Positions 31,838-44,095 of a stretch of 64,000 nucleotides of DNA are shown here, in pieces. A program made the translations under genes and the position numbers. This DNA is from Tenrec ecaudatus (Eukaryota; Chordata; Mammalia; Afrosoricida; Tenrecidae), in NCBI RefSeq assembly GCF_050624435.1, contig NC_134534.1, positions 66,735,501 to 66,799,500 on the forward strand. The letters are read 5' to 3'. Position 1 is the first letter of the stretch; each line of letters begins with the position of its first letter. Below the pieces are notes generated by a model that saw nothing but the letters and a program-made list of their open reading frames with translations, searched no databases and was not told the DNA's origin.

Positions 31838-33082
31838 CCTAAATTCACTGCCGTCCAGCCCATTCTGGTCCATGGCAACCCTGTTGGACAAGGTAGAATT
31901 GCCCCTGTGGGTTTCTGAGACTCCTAACTTTTTTTTGCCTTTTCAAGTTTTTATTTTTATACATTTTTTGTATTAAAAAGGAAAGCATAATTACCACAAA
32001 TTACAAAGGACGAAAGCAGGACGAGAATAATGAAGGAATCACTTCAGCCTGGAAAGCAGATACTCTCAATGATGTTAATGTTATAATACAAGCTCATTCA
32101 CGTATTTTACACATTTCTTTTTCTGTATTTTGTTGTCCTTTTCAATGTGATCTCCCAGCACATGGTAAAGAGAGCGTACTGAGCGGGAGGTGGGCCCTGC
32201 TCTGCGAAGCCAGATGAGCAGTGTGCCTCTGCAGTGATAACGGGCTGTCCGTTCCTCTCTCCTCTGCCTCTGCCATCCACACGGCTAAAGGAGCACGGGG
32301 CCGGGGCCCAGCCAGACCTTGCACACAGGAGACTCTGGGTTCCCTTCAGGATAGAGCCACATTGCTAACCAGGATTTTGGCAAGCCTTGCCCTGCGACCC
32401 TCCCCCAAGTCAACTTCCTTGCCCCTTTCTTTCCTTCCAGGGTCTTCTGAGCCGCTTATTTTTTCGTTCATAAACTTTAGAGGTGGGGGTGAGGGGGGTA
32501 GCTGCGATGGAACAAAACAAAATCTGACTTTGACCTTGGGGCTTAGCACGTCTGTCCCGGGCCGGGGCCCTTCTGCGCTGGTGCTGCATCTGCCCTCAGA
32601 TTCCTGGCCAGGGTCGAGGCACACAGACCTGGTTGGTGTCTGGTGACCACAGGGTGTGTTGGCGTGGACCAACTTTGGAAGGGCTTGGGATGAGCTCAGG
32701 GACATGGGGCAGGGCGTTGCTGCTTCAGGTCTTGGAGCCCCCGAGGGAGGACTCCTGGTGGGTGTGAAGTGGCTAAGTCCACTCCTGACATGCTTGTCAC
32801 AGATACGCCGGTCCTAGATTCAAGTGTCTTCAGAAAGTGAAGATGTAAACTACTCTTTGCAACAATAACTCCTAACAGAAAGGTGCCCCCCCACCACCTC
32901 AGTTGAGATGAAGTCCTCACCTTGCCACCCCAATGGGGCTTTTTCTTGGAGGGGGCGACTCCTAACTTTTTACAGCAGTAGAAAGACTGGTCTTTCTCCG
33001 GCAAAGCGGCGGGTAGTTCTGAAGTACTGACCTTGTGGTTAGCAGCCCAACTCAAAACCACCACACCACCAGGGCACCTTTT
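31838..33082 (-). mobile_element. AfroSINE, antisense, split by a 1.0-kb retrocopy
   Basis: The SINE tail and middle are at 31838-31933 (aattcactgccgtccagcc, gttggacaaggtagaattg, gtttctgagactcc). The rest resumes at 32957-33082 (cagcagtagaaagactgg, ctgaccttgtggttagcagc, ccacaccaccagggcacc). Joining the parts across the insertion gives a normal SINE. Confidence 0.85.
31934..32956 (-). pseudogene. Retrocopy of an unidentified mRNA, probably 3'UTR-rich
   Basis: This 1,023-bp insertion is bounded by a perfect 15-bp duplication, gactcctaacttttt, at 31919-31933 and 32957-32971. On the minus strand it ends '...aaaaataaaaacttgaaaaggc' plus an A-run, that is an AATAAA signal about 13 bases before the tail, so it is a processed cDNA on the minus strand. 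Its first 700 bases are GC-rich with several clean minus-strand frames; its last 300 are AT-rich, like a 3'UTR. I do not recognise the source gene and see no conserved domain; it may be wholly untranslated region. The 5' end is probably truncated. Confidence 0.75.
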
Positions 33083-33800
33083 ATGACCTTCAAGTGCTCC
33101 TAAATAACCCAACGGGAAAGCGGAAACAGACGTTTCAGGTAAGATGCACCCGAGCACCCAGGCTGATGCTCCCCGCAGGAGTGTCTACACTGAATTGGTC
33201 TCTAGAAGAAAAAGAAAAAAAACTTCTGCCATGTCAGCAGACTCAGGCCCCATTGGGCTTTCCAAGTAAATGCTAGAGCTCCTAGCTTCTGATATTGCCT
33301 TTCCAGAAAATCATCTCCATAAATGTCTCTGTGGGCAAAGCAAACGATCACTGCTCCTTCAAGATGGGATTCTGTGTAACACATCCACCCTGAGGGCAGT
33401 CGGAGGATCTATGACAAAGGTGGTCTCCAGCTGTCTCTTCCATAAGATGGAGTTGCTGTTAAAATGGTGGAAGGGCAGGAATAGAAACCAGGCATGATCG
33501 CAACGACTCCCTGTCGGCTATCCTCAAAACAATCAACGGGCTAGATATGTGCCTAATGATTGAAGCCCGTGTGAATGCAATCACCCACTTCCCAGAAGGC
33601 AGGGACAGAAACAAATCACCGAGAGGAAAACTTTTCATTCTTGTTGCTTGTGCATTTACAAATGAGTCATTTCCGTTTATGAAGTGAAGAAAAACAACCT
33701 GCTAGCATGCCTGTAATCGCTTTGGTGGACGGCACTGTAAGGTTTAAGCTCAGTGTATCTGTTGATGGCCTTCCTGACAAATTGATTTCTGGGCTTCAAT
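33083..33800. other. No recognised feature
   Basis: Unique-looking sequence with an A-run at about 33215-33224; nothing supported. Confidence 0.45.
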
Positions 33801-33804
33801 TATC

Positions 33805-33935
33805 CTCAGACCCAAATACATTCAATTCTAGTTTTACATGTATTTTCTCATGTAACAGTGACAAATCAGCCTATAAGGTGAGGCATATCCTCATTATTTG
33901 AAAATGAACTAAGTTAAGGCTTTCAGAGGGGAGTG
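33805..33935 (+). mobile_element. MIR SINE
   Basis: Core wording 'attctagttttacatgtattttctcatg', 'cctataaggtgaggcatatcc', 'cattatttgaaaatgaac' follows the MIR middle and 3' side. Ancient. Confidence 0.55.
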
Positions 33936-34009
33936 GACCAGCTCATGGACAGTATGGAAGGAGTTTGGCTTCTAACTTAGAGCTATCTCAGTTCCAGGTC
34001 TACTTTATT

Positions 34010-34420
34010 TCTTGTTTCTATTGTCCTCTTTTTCAACAGTTTTCTTGGCACCTAATCCACATATCATAGAACTGAATAGTTCCATTGTTCAAACATAGGA
34101 AGGAGGGATTGTACCATCATCCCCATCTCCATCCTAGAGCATTCCCTCCCCCCATAGCTGATTCGCCCCCAAAACGAGCCATGCAATCAAGGTCAGCACC
34201 AGTGCTCCCTCCCCCCTCAGACCTTCCTTATTTATCACCCCCTTGAGGCTGAGCTCCCTCTCCCCATCCTAGGACTCCTCCTCCCCTACATTCCCTGTCG
34301 CTCCTCCTATGAGTGATTGCCATTGTAGAGCCACCTTCTTCATACATGCGGTATCCCTTTCTAAGGAAAGACCATCTTCTGTGTTTTCATCAAAAGCTTC
34401 CTTTTTATTCTTCGTTTACC
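34010..34420 (-). mobile_element. Possible L1 3'-region fragment, antisense
   Basis: C-rich antisense text 'cctaatccacatatcatagaactg', 'gtaccatcatccccatctcc', 'gagtgattgccattgtagagcc' resembles antisense L1 3' regions. Family uncertain. Confidence 0.35.
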
Positions 34421-36500
34421 TTTCTCTCAGCCCACGTTTGGATAGAATTTTCACCAGCAAACAAATGGCTGAAAATTAAATAATGCCTGATGACCCATCA
34501 ATATCTTTTAGAAAACGGGCTGTGGTGAACTAATAATGGAGTTGATATAATTTCTATCAAAGAGGTCTTAGGAATCCAAATTAAGAGATATAATTATGTT
34601 TAGATGAAAATATCTTTCATTAAAAAGATGGTCTCATTCGTCTACTCAACTTGCTGTGCAGGAATGGTTCGTGTGTACGCCTAGACTGTTGGAAATGCTG
34701 AAAACAGCCCTTTGGTGGTCCTCTGGCACTTCCAAGGTCTCTAACCTGTCCTAAATGGATCCCAGTTTTCCTATGCTTTTAAATTTCAGAAGCAGGAGAT
34801 GACTGTGATGTTCATGAGAAAGCATTATCTTGAGCCTGAAATCCTTTCATGGGCCTGTCTAAATCCCTCCTCTCTGGTGTAAGCCCGTTTCCTCCTCTGG
34901 GCTCAGGAGCAAGGAGAACAGCTGCCAATTGTCTTTTGACTCTTCCTCTGTGACTGGTCTCTCTCATTATTGTCAGAGTTGCATTGTACACATTCCAAAT
35001 TCCTCTAGGTTTGTTATCCCCACTCTCAGTTCCCCTTTTTGTTATGCAAGCAGGGCTTTAGATTCTGGAGACCAGGACACCAAAGAGCAGACACGACAAG
35101 AATCTCCCAGGGCTCTTGGTGTTCTTCCCGAAGCAGTAGGCCAGGGAAGAATGAAAATCTGATATCATGAGAGCTGAGACTAATATCTGTTGCTGCTATT
35201 CCCATTGCATTTAGAACTTGGGAAATTCTTGTTTCGGGTCACAGTCATATTACCAGCTGTGGTCAACATACACCATATGAAGGATTCATATTTCCATCCA
35301 ATACATTATACTGATCGCTTCCTGAAGCATCTGGAAGGGGCAGACTTGGGGGGCGTGCGATTCAGAGAGAATCCTTTTGGAACAAAGATACAACCATTTC
35401 TATTAATCGATCAAATTCTGCCCTTTTATAAAATGACAATTTTCTGTTATTAATGTCACTTTAATGTGCCATGCACAAATGCAAAAATAAATTTACTCTA
35501 AACGTAGAGAATCCTAGAGAAATTGCATTCACCTCCCCCTCCCCCGCCCAGTGAACCCAAATCCACATTTGCCAGACAAAATCCGCTTCTTGTCATATTG
35601 CTCTGGATCCCCAAGCTTGGAAAATGAAATACTGGTTGTAGCAATATTTGAACTAAATTCTAATAACGAATGCAGCTACTTAATGGCTTCTATTTCCCAG
35701 ACTATTTGCTTTTTCACTCAGGAAAGGAAAGCAAAGCAAACCAAGAGTTCCCAACATGTATGCATTCCGTTTGGGGGCACAAAGAAACACATCACTCAGA
35801 AGTGGCAGCAACGACATTGCCTTCATTACCCAGATTCTTTCCAAGTTACGTTTCCATAAGAGTCTCGGGCATCCAAGTCCTAACCACTCAGACATCAGTG
35901 GTTCACCGATAAAGCTCTTATTTTGAACCTTCCTCTACCACCCTAAGTGCGTATGATGATTTTCTTTTCTTTTGGGGTCACTCCTCATCTCTCTTGGGTT
36001 CTGAACCCCTGTAAATAATTTTGATAAGTAGTTTATTAGAGCAGACACTAGAGCAAATAATTTATTAAAGAAGACAAACAGTTTATTAGAGCAGAAAATA
36101 ACTAAAAGAGATCTGCTAAAACGCTCTTGTTAGAAGTTGGCTTCCTTATTAAAAATAAAACATGGGGTCAACATGACCTTCCCAGAGACAGCCGAGACTT
36201 CCTATAGAGCAAAGCTGACTTTTTGTACACTCACACTGGCTCTCTCAAAGGGAGGGTAGCTTCAAGATATAGTTCAAGACTATTCACTTGTCACTGTCTG
36301 CTACAACCCCAAATAGTTCGTTGTGTCCTTAGTGGCATTTGAGATTTGGGCTTCCGATAAACTCAAATAAATTTATAGTTCAATTTATGATACAAGTTAC
36401 CAGCACAAGTAAGTGGGAGAATTTGGTTACAGAAGTATCATTCCAAAACAAAATGAAGGATAATGTTGTACATGTATAACTGGGGTTCAGTTTGTGAGGG
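34421..36500. other. Unique-looking intergenic sequence
   Basis: About 2 kb of AT-rich sequence without a recognised gene or repeat. ORFs up to 102 codons (35551-35859) do not resemble known proteins. Confidence 0.5.
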
Positions 36501-36533
36501 TTACATAAAAGAACACTCTAGTGAATAAGTCAA

Positions 36534-37965
36534 AAGTACACTGATGGATTAGCCCAAAACAAGGGTCCTGGAATTGATGGAATGTCAATTGGAATATCGC
36601 AGCAAACTGTTGAAAAGTCATTAGAACCAATCGCTCATCTATCCCAAGAAATTTGGAAGGTAACTACCTGACCAACTGACTGCAAGAGATCAATATCTGT
36701 GCCTATTCCAAAGAAAGGTGACAACAAAGCATAGAATTTATCAGACCATATTCTTAATACCACATACATGTTAAATGTTCCTGAAGACAATTCAAATGCT
36801 ATTGCAGCATTACATCCGCAGAGAGCCGCCAGAAGTTCACACCAGATCCAGAAGAGAACTTGCAACAGCAAAAAAAAATCATTGCTGATGTCAGATGAAT
36901 CTTGTCTCAAAGCAGAGCATCCCAGAAACATATTCCTTGTGCTTTGTTGACTAGGAATTTGACGGTGTGGATCATAATAAGCTACGGATAACGTTGGAAA
37001 GAAAAGAAAAGCCAGGCCACTTCACTCTGCTCATGTGGGTCCTGCACATGGACCAAAAGACAGTCTGATTAACAGGACAAGAAGATACTGCATGGTTTAA
37101 AATCAGGATAGGCGTGTGTGAGAAGAATGTCCTCTCATCCTACTGGCTTAGTCTCTGTGCTGAGCAAATAATCTAAGAAGCTGGTTTATGTGAAGAAGAA
37201 CGGGGCAACTGGATTTGAGGAAGTCTTAGCAACAACCTTCGACATGTGGATGACTGATGAAAGTGAGGAGGATTCAAAACACTTGATGAAGATCAAGGAC
37301 CGGAGTCTTCAGTATGGAATTCCATTAAATGTAAAGAAAGCAAAAATCCTCACAACTATACCAATAGATAACATCATGATAGATGAAGAGAAGATCGAAG
37401 TTGCCCAGGAATTCATTTTACTTAGATTCACAACAATGTTCAAGAAATCAAATAGCATATTGCTTTGAGCAAATCCGCTACACAAGACCTTTTTAAAGTG
37501 TTGACGAGAAAGAATGTGCTTTGTGGACTAAGATGCTCCTTCACCCAAGAAATGGATTCAAATGCACATGAAAGTTAGATAATGAATAAAGATGACTGAA
37601 GAAAAATTATGATGCTGGCAATGAATATTGAAATTACCATGGATTAAAAAAAAACAACAGTCCGTCTTGCTAGAAGTGCAGCCAGATGTTTTTTAGAATT
37701 GAGGATGGTGAGACTTCCTCTCACAAACTTTAGACACATATATTATCAGGAGAGACCAGTCCCTGGAAGAGAGCATCATGCGTGGTACAGTGGAGGGTCG
37801 GGGGAAAAGGAAGCAAGGTGATGAATCCACACAGCAGCTGCAGCTGTGGACTCAAACGCAGCAGCTGTGCATCTGGCCTAGAAGTGGGCGAGTTTCCATG
37901 TGTGCATAGGGTCGTTATCAGTTGGAGCTGACTTGATGGCCCCCAACAGTAACAGCAACAACAAT
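36534..37965 (+). mobile_element. BovB/RTE LINE, reverse-transcriptase part to 3' end
   Basis: Co-linear with the copy at 42478: 'cctggaattgatggaatg', 'attccaaagaaaggtgac', 'gaatttgacggtgtggatcataataagctacgg' (RT motif with stops in frame), a 'gtggatgactgatg' remnant of the YADD site near 37245, then the 3' part 'caggagagaccagtccctgg' and tail 'gttggagctgacttgatgg'. Many frame breaks; the longest open piece is 92 codons (37190-37468). Inactive. Confidence 0.85.
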
Positions 37966-38884
37966 ATGCAAGAATGAACCCGCACTGCTGAGAACCATAA
38001 ATCAGCCATAGTTTCACTATATGGTGCGCATGCGTGTCTCCTAAAGATGGAGTAGCAAGACCAGCGGGAGTCACTCAGCTGGCTTCTGAAATGAAAACGG
38101 AACTGGGTGTTCATCGCTTCATTGTATTAAAGGTGAACATTGGCCCCAAATATTATCATGATATCTGAGCTCTTTAGATTCATTTCTATTTCCAAATTAA
38201 TTTCTATTTCTAAATAGTAGGATCCCATTCTTTTAGCTATAGGTGCCATGCCCTACCAAAGCATCTTCATGTTGGTTTCAAATTGCTAATGGAGTTTTAA
38301 CAATTGTGTCACTACTAGAACATGATTTCAGTATAGGATCTGGGGGGTGGGGAATGAGACCACAATACTTTAAGACACATTTTATATGTTTATTCTATCT
38401 CCCTCACTCACATAGCCAAGAAAGCATCTGGGTGACTCCTACATATCTACTTTTAGAAGGCTATTGTTAACCCCCAAACATGTGAAACTGTTCACTACAG
38501 ATTATTAAGTAAGTCTGATGCTGAAGAGGGAGTGAACTGAGGTGAGTCACCCTTTTCTGGCTCCCAATGTTCTGCCTCCTGCTGTAGGGCAGCCATAAAA
38601 ACTAATACTCCTCTTTCACCTTCCTCTCTGGATGCCCAGAAAATGAGAGTCAGTCCTTCTTGCTACCATGCATCAGACAACTCTCTGGGGTACAGCTAGA
38701 TGAGGCTCCCAGAACTGGTTGCATGCTGCTTCCAACTGGGAAAAAAAGATGAGGACAATATACAAATCCACTCTAGCTTGATACAAATTCTCTCTACGTA
38801 CTAAGAAGCTCCACCCACATTAAGAGGTGGTCAGTGTACATCTGTGCTTTTATAAGGAGTGATCTTTTTTAAAGTAGATGGAAT
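37966..38884. other. No recognised feature
   Basis: AT-rich unique-looking sequence between the RTE element and the RPL7 copy. Confidence 0.5.
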
Positions 38885-38885
38885 C

Positions 38886-39680
38886 ATGGAGGGTGTCACA
38901 GAGAAGAAAAACGAGGGTCCTGCTATACCACGGACCCGTAAGGAAAAACAAAGGAATCACGCAGAACTAAAGATCAAGCACCTGAGAATGAAGTTTGCCC
39001 AAAAGATGCTTTAACCGGGAAAGAGGCTGGTCTACGAGAAAGCTAAGCGCTATCACAAGGAATACAGGCAGATGGACAGAACTGAAATCCGAATGACTCG
39101 CGTGGCCAGGAAAGCTGGCAACTTCTATGTGCCTGGAGAGCCCAAGCTGGCCTTTGTTATCAGGATCACAGGTGTCAGTGGTGTGAGCCCGAAGGTTTGA
39201 AAAGTGTTGCAGCTTCTTCGCCTTCGCCAGGTTTTCAATGGCACCTTTGTTAAGTTTAACAAGGCTTCAATTAACATGCTGAGGATTGTGGAACCATACA
39301 TTGCATGCAAGTACCCAAGCCTGAAGTCAGTGAATGAACTAACTCATCAACCAGCATGGTTATGCCCAAATCAAAGGAGAAGATGACACTTTGGTTGCAT
39401 GGTCTCTTAGTAAATACGGCAACATCTCCATGAAGGATGTGATTCATGAGATCTATCCTGTTGCGAAATGGTTCAAAGAAGTGAATAACTTCCTGTGGCC
39501 CTTCAAACTATCTTCTCCATGAGGAGGGATGAAGAAAAAGACCACCCATTTTGGGGACGGTGGAGATGCTGGCTGCAGGGAAGGCGGGAGCAACAGGCTT
39601 ATTAAAAGGGTGAACTGAGGGGTCTGCCACGATTCTTTTTGTAACCAGTTGGTTCATAAACAGTCAGTAACAGCTTTCAG
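38886..39680 (+). pseudogene. RPL7: RPL7 processed pseudogene
   Basis: Intronless copy of the mRNA for large-subunit ribosomal protein uL30 (RPL7). It begins [15 protein letters not shown] and matches RPL7 along its length: [53 protein letters not shown], then [20 protein letters not shown] and [13 protein letters not shown]. Disabling changes: a stop at 39012-39014 in place of Arg43, a second at 39198-39200 in place of the Arg after SPKV, one codon lost between them, and a frame shift near 39340, beyond which [15 protein letters not shown] and [12 protein letters not shown] continue in another frame. The original stop is at 39616-39618. The 3'UTR is recognisable (gattctttttgtaacc, ggttcataaacag). 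No A-tail is seen, so it is old. Confidence 0.97.
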
Positions 39681-41228
39681 ATGGGGCTGGGGGGTTGGAA
39701 GAGTGACCTTGAAAATGGTGCTTGTGCTTCCTCAAAGACGATAGGAGCCTTTTCCTAAGGACCTTTTCCTAAGGACACAGGACTCATTTTCCCATTACAT
39801 TAAATCAACTTGCCTGGTCTGACTTAGGAGTCTGCAGGTGAAATTCATTGCCTCCCCAGTAAGTATAACACTGTTCACTTTTCAGAACTCTATTCATTCT
39901 ACCATCACTTGCTTTAGAATTACCTTTTTTCAGACTTCCTTCTGAAACTAGAGTCATAGGCTTTCTCTCCATTAAGATAGCCTGCTATTTGTTTCTCATT
40001 TTCCTAAATCATTAAAAGTGTGTTACTTTCTTAATGGCTCAATGAAGCCCTTTAGTCTGAGGCATTCCTATAAATTTGGCATGTAACAAAACCCCACGGA
40101 ATCGCCCTTGGTACAGTCTGATGCAATTATATATTTTAGATTGCCAATGATTTGAAAAGGAAGTCTATAACACGGAAAGATCTCAAGGCCAAGTTCTACA
40201 TCAAATTAAAGGAAAGAATGTGTCAAGGGATTGCTCACCAAGGCATAATACAGGAAGAATAGAAGTCTACTCTAGTTCTGACAATCATGGGGCAGCCAAG
40301 CCAACTGGGGGCAAACTTCTCCCCCATGTGGAGTTGTAGGTACTCATTGATCCATGGTAGAAGATAACTGGGTATTGCTTCTAAATGTTAAAATATTGAA
40401 GCCCTTAAGCCTTCAGTAAAAGATAATAATACCTTAATATTTTACTTGCACAGTACATTGGTTAAATTAAATTCCTTTAACATGGCAAGACAACTTTAAA
40501 AATCGACTCCCAAATATAAACAGCTCAAAATCCCATTAGGAAAAGACAAAACAGACAAACATAATTCAGAGTTCTTAGCCCTTATTTAAAACCAGTCCCT
40601 CGCCTTGGCCTTTGCACTAGTAGAGATGAAGTTAGCAAACAAATCAACCCAAAATAGTTACAGCGGTGCCATGTGATTGGTCTTGGGTTTCCAGAGAGAG
40701 TTTCTCTGAATCAGAATTGGTAAGGAACACCTGGTCCGACTCTAGCAGCACATTAGTTAGAAACTGGAGGAAGAAGCACTTTGAGAACCACTAATGAGCC
40801 CCAGGTGAAAATGCTGTTAACTAGAAGGCTCTTTCCCTGGCCCTCCTCACCTCCCCCAACTTCAAAATGCCCAGTGCTTTCCATGAAGTGTAAATTGTTT
40901 CAGATTCCTAATTTTCCATTACATTAAAACATAATCTTTGTCATAGAGGGAATCAGTTAATACTCTTATGGACCAGAATTTCTTTAGGAAAGGGAATCAG
41001 GAGGGATTTAGTTTGTCAAAGTATAATCCTGAGGACTGTATGTGAAATTATCTGTGTTGCGATTGAATAAAATTTGCCCATTCCTTTTTTCTACCAAAAA
41101 AACGAACAAACCCATAATCTTTGTATTTCCTCTCAGTTAATTTTTTTTAATCTCAGGCTACCACAAAAACCTATTAGTTAATTAAAAAAATCAGCCTCCA
41201 ATTTGGGAATCAGTTGGTGAGACACCTA
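39681..41228. other. Unique-looking AT-rich sequence
   Basis: No gene or clear repeat. The sequence is AT-rich with few ORFs. Confidence 0.5.
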
Positions 41229-41230
41229 TA

Positions 41231-41302
41231 AGAAGCTTCAAAAGGTTCATGGGAAAATGGAATTAAAAGTTAATGGAACTGTTTCGTGAATTTTGCAAGC
41301 CC
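41231..41302. mobile_element. Possible small palindromic DNA-transposon remnant (mariner-like MITE)
   Basis: The left arm 'agaagcttcaaaaggttcatggg' and the reverse complement of the right arm (gtttcgtgaattttgcaagcc) are similar, giving a roughly 72-bp palindrome with a 'ggaattaaaagttaatgg' core. It recalls mariner-type MITEs of placental mammals. Confidence 0.4.
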
Positions 41303-42475
41303 TGGCCCAAACACCCCCACCCCCCAATATATGTTGATGGTGGTTTGTGTCTGCAGAAGGTTTATAATCCAAACAGTAAAAGGAGAAATATTTTGGCCTT
41401 CAAAATGGCATATATTGTCATAATTTCTGACACTGGACTTTGTAATATCGGATGTGATTTAGGCTCGTTCAAGATTTTACCAGAAAATGGTTACTCAAAT
41501 TTGTAAGTAAAATTTCAGTGACTGTTAAGGCACCGACCCTGAGAACCACTGGCTCTTTGGAAAAGAAGCAAAATGTGTCGTTAACTATTGTGCATACGAG
41601 TTGAATGGAGTTGACGATAGGGCGTTTGGTTTTTGAATCATCACTAATTCAGCCTACTTACCATGCACACTGTATATAATCTACTAGGAAGAATAAATGT
41701 ACAAGTAAGGAATTCTGTTATGTCCTAAGATGTGATATACATATATGGCAAACATTTTGTGGCCTGTTCTTTATTTTGATCACTATTTTCAGAGCAACTT
41801 ATTGAAAACCTTTCATGTTCATTCGGTAACACAGCAATAAATGAACAGTGCATTCATGGAGTTCCTAGTCTAGTGGTGTTGATAAACACTGAACAAATTG
41901 CCGTAACTATCAGGGATAAGCGACATAAAGAAAATACACAGGGTGCCATGAAAGTATCTGTAGCAGAGGGACCTTACCTTACATTGACTTAAAAATCAAG
42001 GAGAGGTTGTTATTTGAGAAAGTAACATTAAGTTAAAACATGAAAGTTAAAGAGAATTTAGCCAGGTAAAGAGACAGGAGAAAAAACCCTTATATAATAA
42101 ATCATTAGATATCTGTCCTGATGTTTTGGAGAACTTTCTGACTCCTGTCTGTGGGTCCTTAGGACGTCATTGTAGTCTTGCCAAATCTGAACTTCCTTAA
42201 ATAAAAGCAACCTTGGAGGATACACCCACTGCTTGTACCTGGAGCCCCAGGACCCCTCACCTCATTTAATCTGTCCTCCCTATCTTCCACTCTTCCCATA
42301 TCCTTGACTACCGACACTAACGCCCAACTACTATTACAACAGGGGTAACAAGTAAACCTGAAAATGGTTGTATGCTTTCCAAAGGGTAGACACAGAAGAC
42401 GAAGTTGAATATTATAATGAAATGGGAAAAAACCTAGATGTGGAAAATTACAAGGAAAGAACATGCTCAGTATAT
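41303..42475. other. Unique-looking AT-rich sequence
   Basis: No gene or repeat recognised. Confidence 0.5.
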
Positions 42476-42477
42476 CT

Positions 42478-44095
42478 TAAGCTGAAAAAATTCAAGAAAA
42501 ATTCAAGCCTTGAGTTGCAATATTGAAAGATTCTATGGGCAAAACAGAATGATGCAGGAAGCATCCAAAGAGGATGGAAAGAATCCACAGTCACTGAACC
42601 CAAAAGACTGCAGACATTCTACCATTCCAGGAGGTAGCATATGAGCAAGAATTGATGGTGATGAAAGAAGGCGTTCAATTTCACTGAAAACATTAGCCAA
42701 AAAACAAGGTTCCAGGAATTGATGGAATAATATTGAAATGTTTCAACAAGCTGAGAAAGCACTTTGGAGACACTCATTTGTCTATGCCAGGAAATTTGGA
42801 AGACAACTACTTGGCCAACTAAATCTAAGAGATACATATTTTTACCCATTCCAAAGAAAGGTGACCCAAAAGAATGCGCAAACTATAGAACAATATAATT
42901 GATTTCACATACAAGAAAAATTCTGCTAAAGATTATCCAACAACAGTTGCAGCAGTACATTGACAGGGAGCTTCCAAAAGTTCAGGTCAGATTCAGAAGA
43001 TGAAGTGGAACAAGGGATATTATTGATATTAGATGGACTTTGGCTCAAAGCAGAGAATATCAGAAAGATGTTTACTTGTGTTTTATTGACTATGCCAAAG
43101 CACTCAACTGTGTAGGTTACAACAAACTATGGATAACCTGGAGAAAACGGGACTTGAAGAACACTTCTTTGTGTTCATGTGGAACTTGTACATGGATCAA
43201 GAGGCAGTTTTGCACACAGAACAAGGAAACACTGTATAGTTTAAAATCAGGAAAGGTGTGATCCCAGTTTTTTAACCCCCTCACCATACTTATTCAATCT
43301 GTATGCTGACCAAATAGAGAATCTAGATTTTATGAAGAAGATTGTGGCATCAAGATTGGAGGAAGGCTTATTAATAACCTTTGATATGCAGATATCACCT
43401 TGTTTGCTGAAAATGAAGAGGACTGAAAGCCCTTGCTGATGAAGACCAAGGTTTGCAGCGGTCAGTATGGATTTGAAGAACGTATAGAAGATAAAATCCT
43501 TACAGTTGAACTAATAGGTAGCAGCATAATAGATGAAGAAAAGGCTGAAGTTATCCAGGCATTTGTCTTGCTTGTATCCCTAATCAGTGCTCATGGAAGC
43601 AACAGTCAAGAGATCAAAAGATGAGTTGCATTAGGTAAATCTGTGTACAAGGCCTCTGTCGAGTACTGAAAAGCAATGATGTTACTTTGAGGATTACGGT
43701 ATGCCTGTGAAAGTTGCACATTGAAGAAAGAAGACCGAAGAAGGATCAATGCATTTGAACTGTGGTGCTGGAGAAGAATATTGAGAATAGCATGGATGGA
43801 CTGCTAAAAGGACAAACCGATCTATCTTGGAAGAAGTAAGGCGGGAGTGCTCCCTAGAGTCAAAGATGTTGTCACGAGAGAGCAGGCCCTGAAGAAGGAC
43901 ATCGTGTTTGGTAAAGTAGAGAAGCAGCAAAGGAGAGTAAGATCCTCACTAAGACGGACTGGCCCATGGCTGCCCCAGAGGGCTCAGGCATGGGCACAAT
44001 TGTGAGGATGGTGCAGGACTGGGCAACGGTTTGTTCTAACGTGCATAAGGTTGCTATGGATCGCAACCAACTTGGTGGCACCTAACAGCAACATC
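42478..44095 (+). mobile_element. BovB/RTE LINE, best copy in the window (1.6 kb)
   Basis: Contains the RT domain. A 74-codon open piece (43040-43261) reads AQSREYQKDVYLCFIDYAKA, matching the BovB segment around CFIDYAKAFDCVDHNKLW. The catalytic YADD reads YADI (near 43387), so an essential Asp is lost, and there are multiple frame breaks. Downstream are 'gaactgtggtgctggagaagaatattg', 'ggccctgaagaaggacatcgtg' and the tail 'ggttgctatggatcgcaacc...ggcacctaacagcaac', the sequence the AfroSINE tail copies. No 5' end, so truncated. Confidence 0.92.

Noticed and set aside
36534-37965. Host gene resembling a reverse transcriptase (open pieces near 37190-37468)
   Set aside because: It aligns in order with the RTE LINE copy at 42478-44095 and has in-frame stops in the RT motif, so it is an inactive LINE.
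38886-39680. Functional RPL7 gene or retrogene
   Set aside because: Two premature stops and a frame shift within a processed copy.
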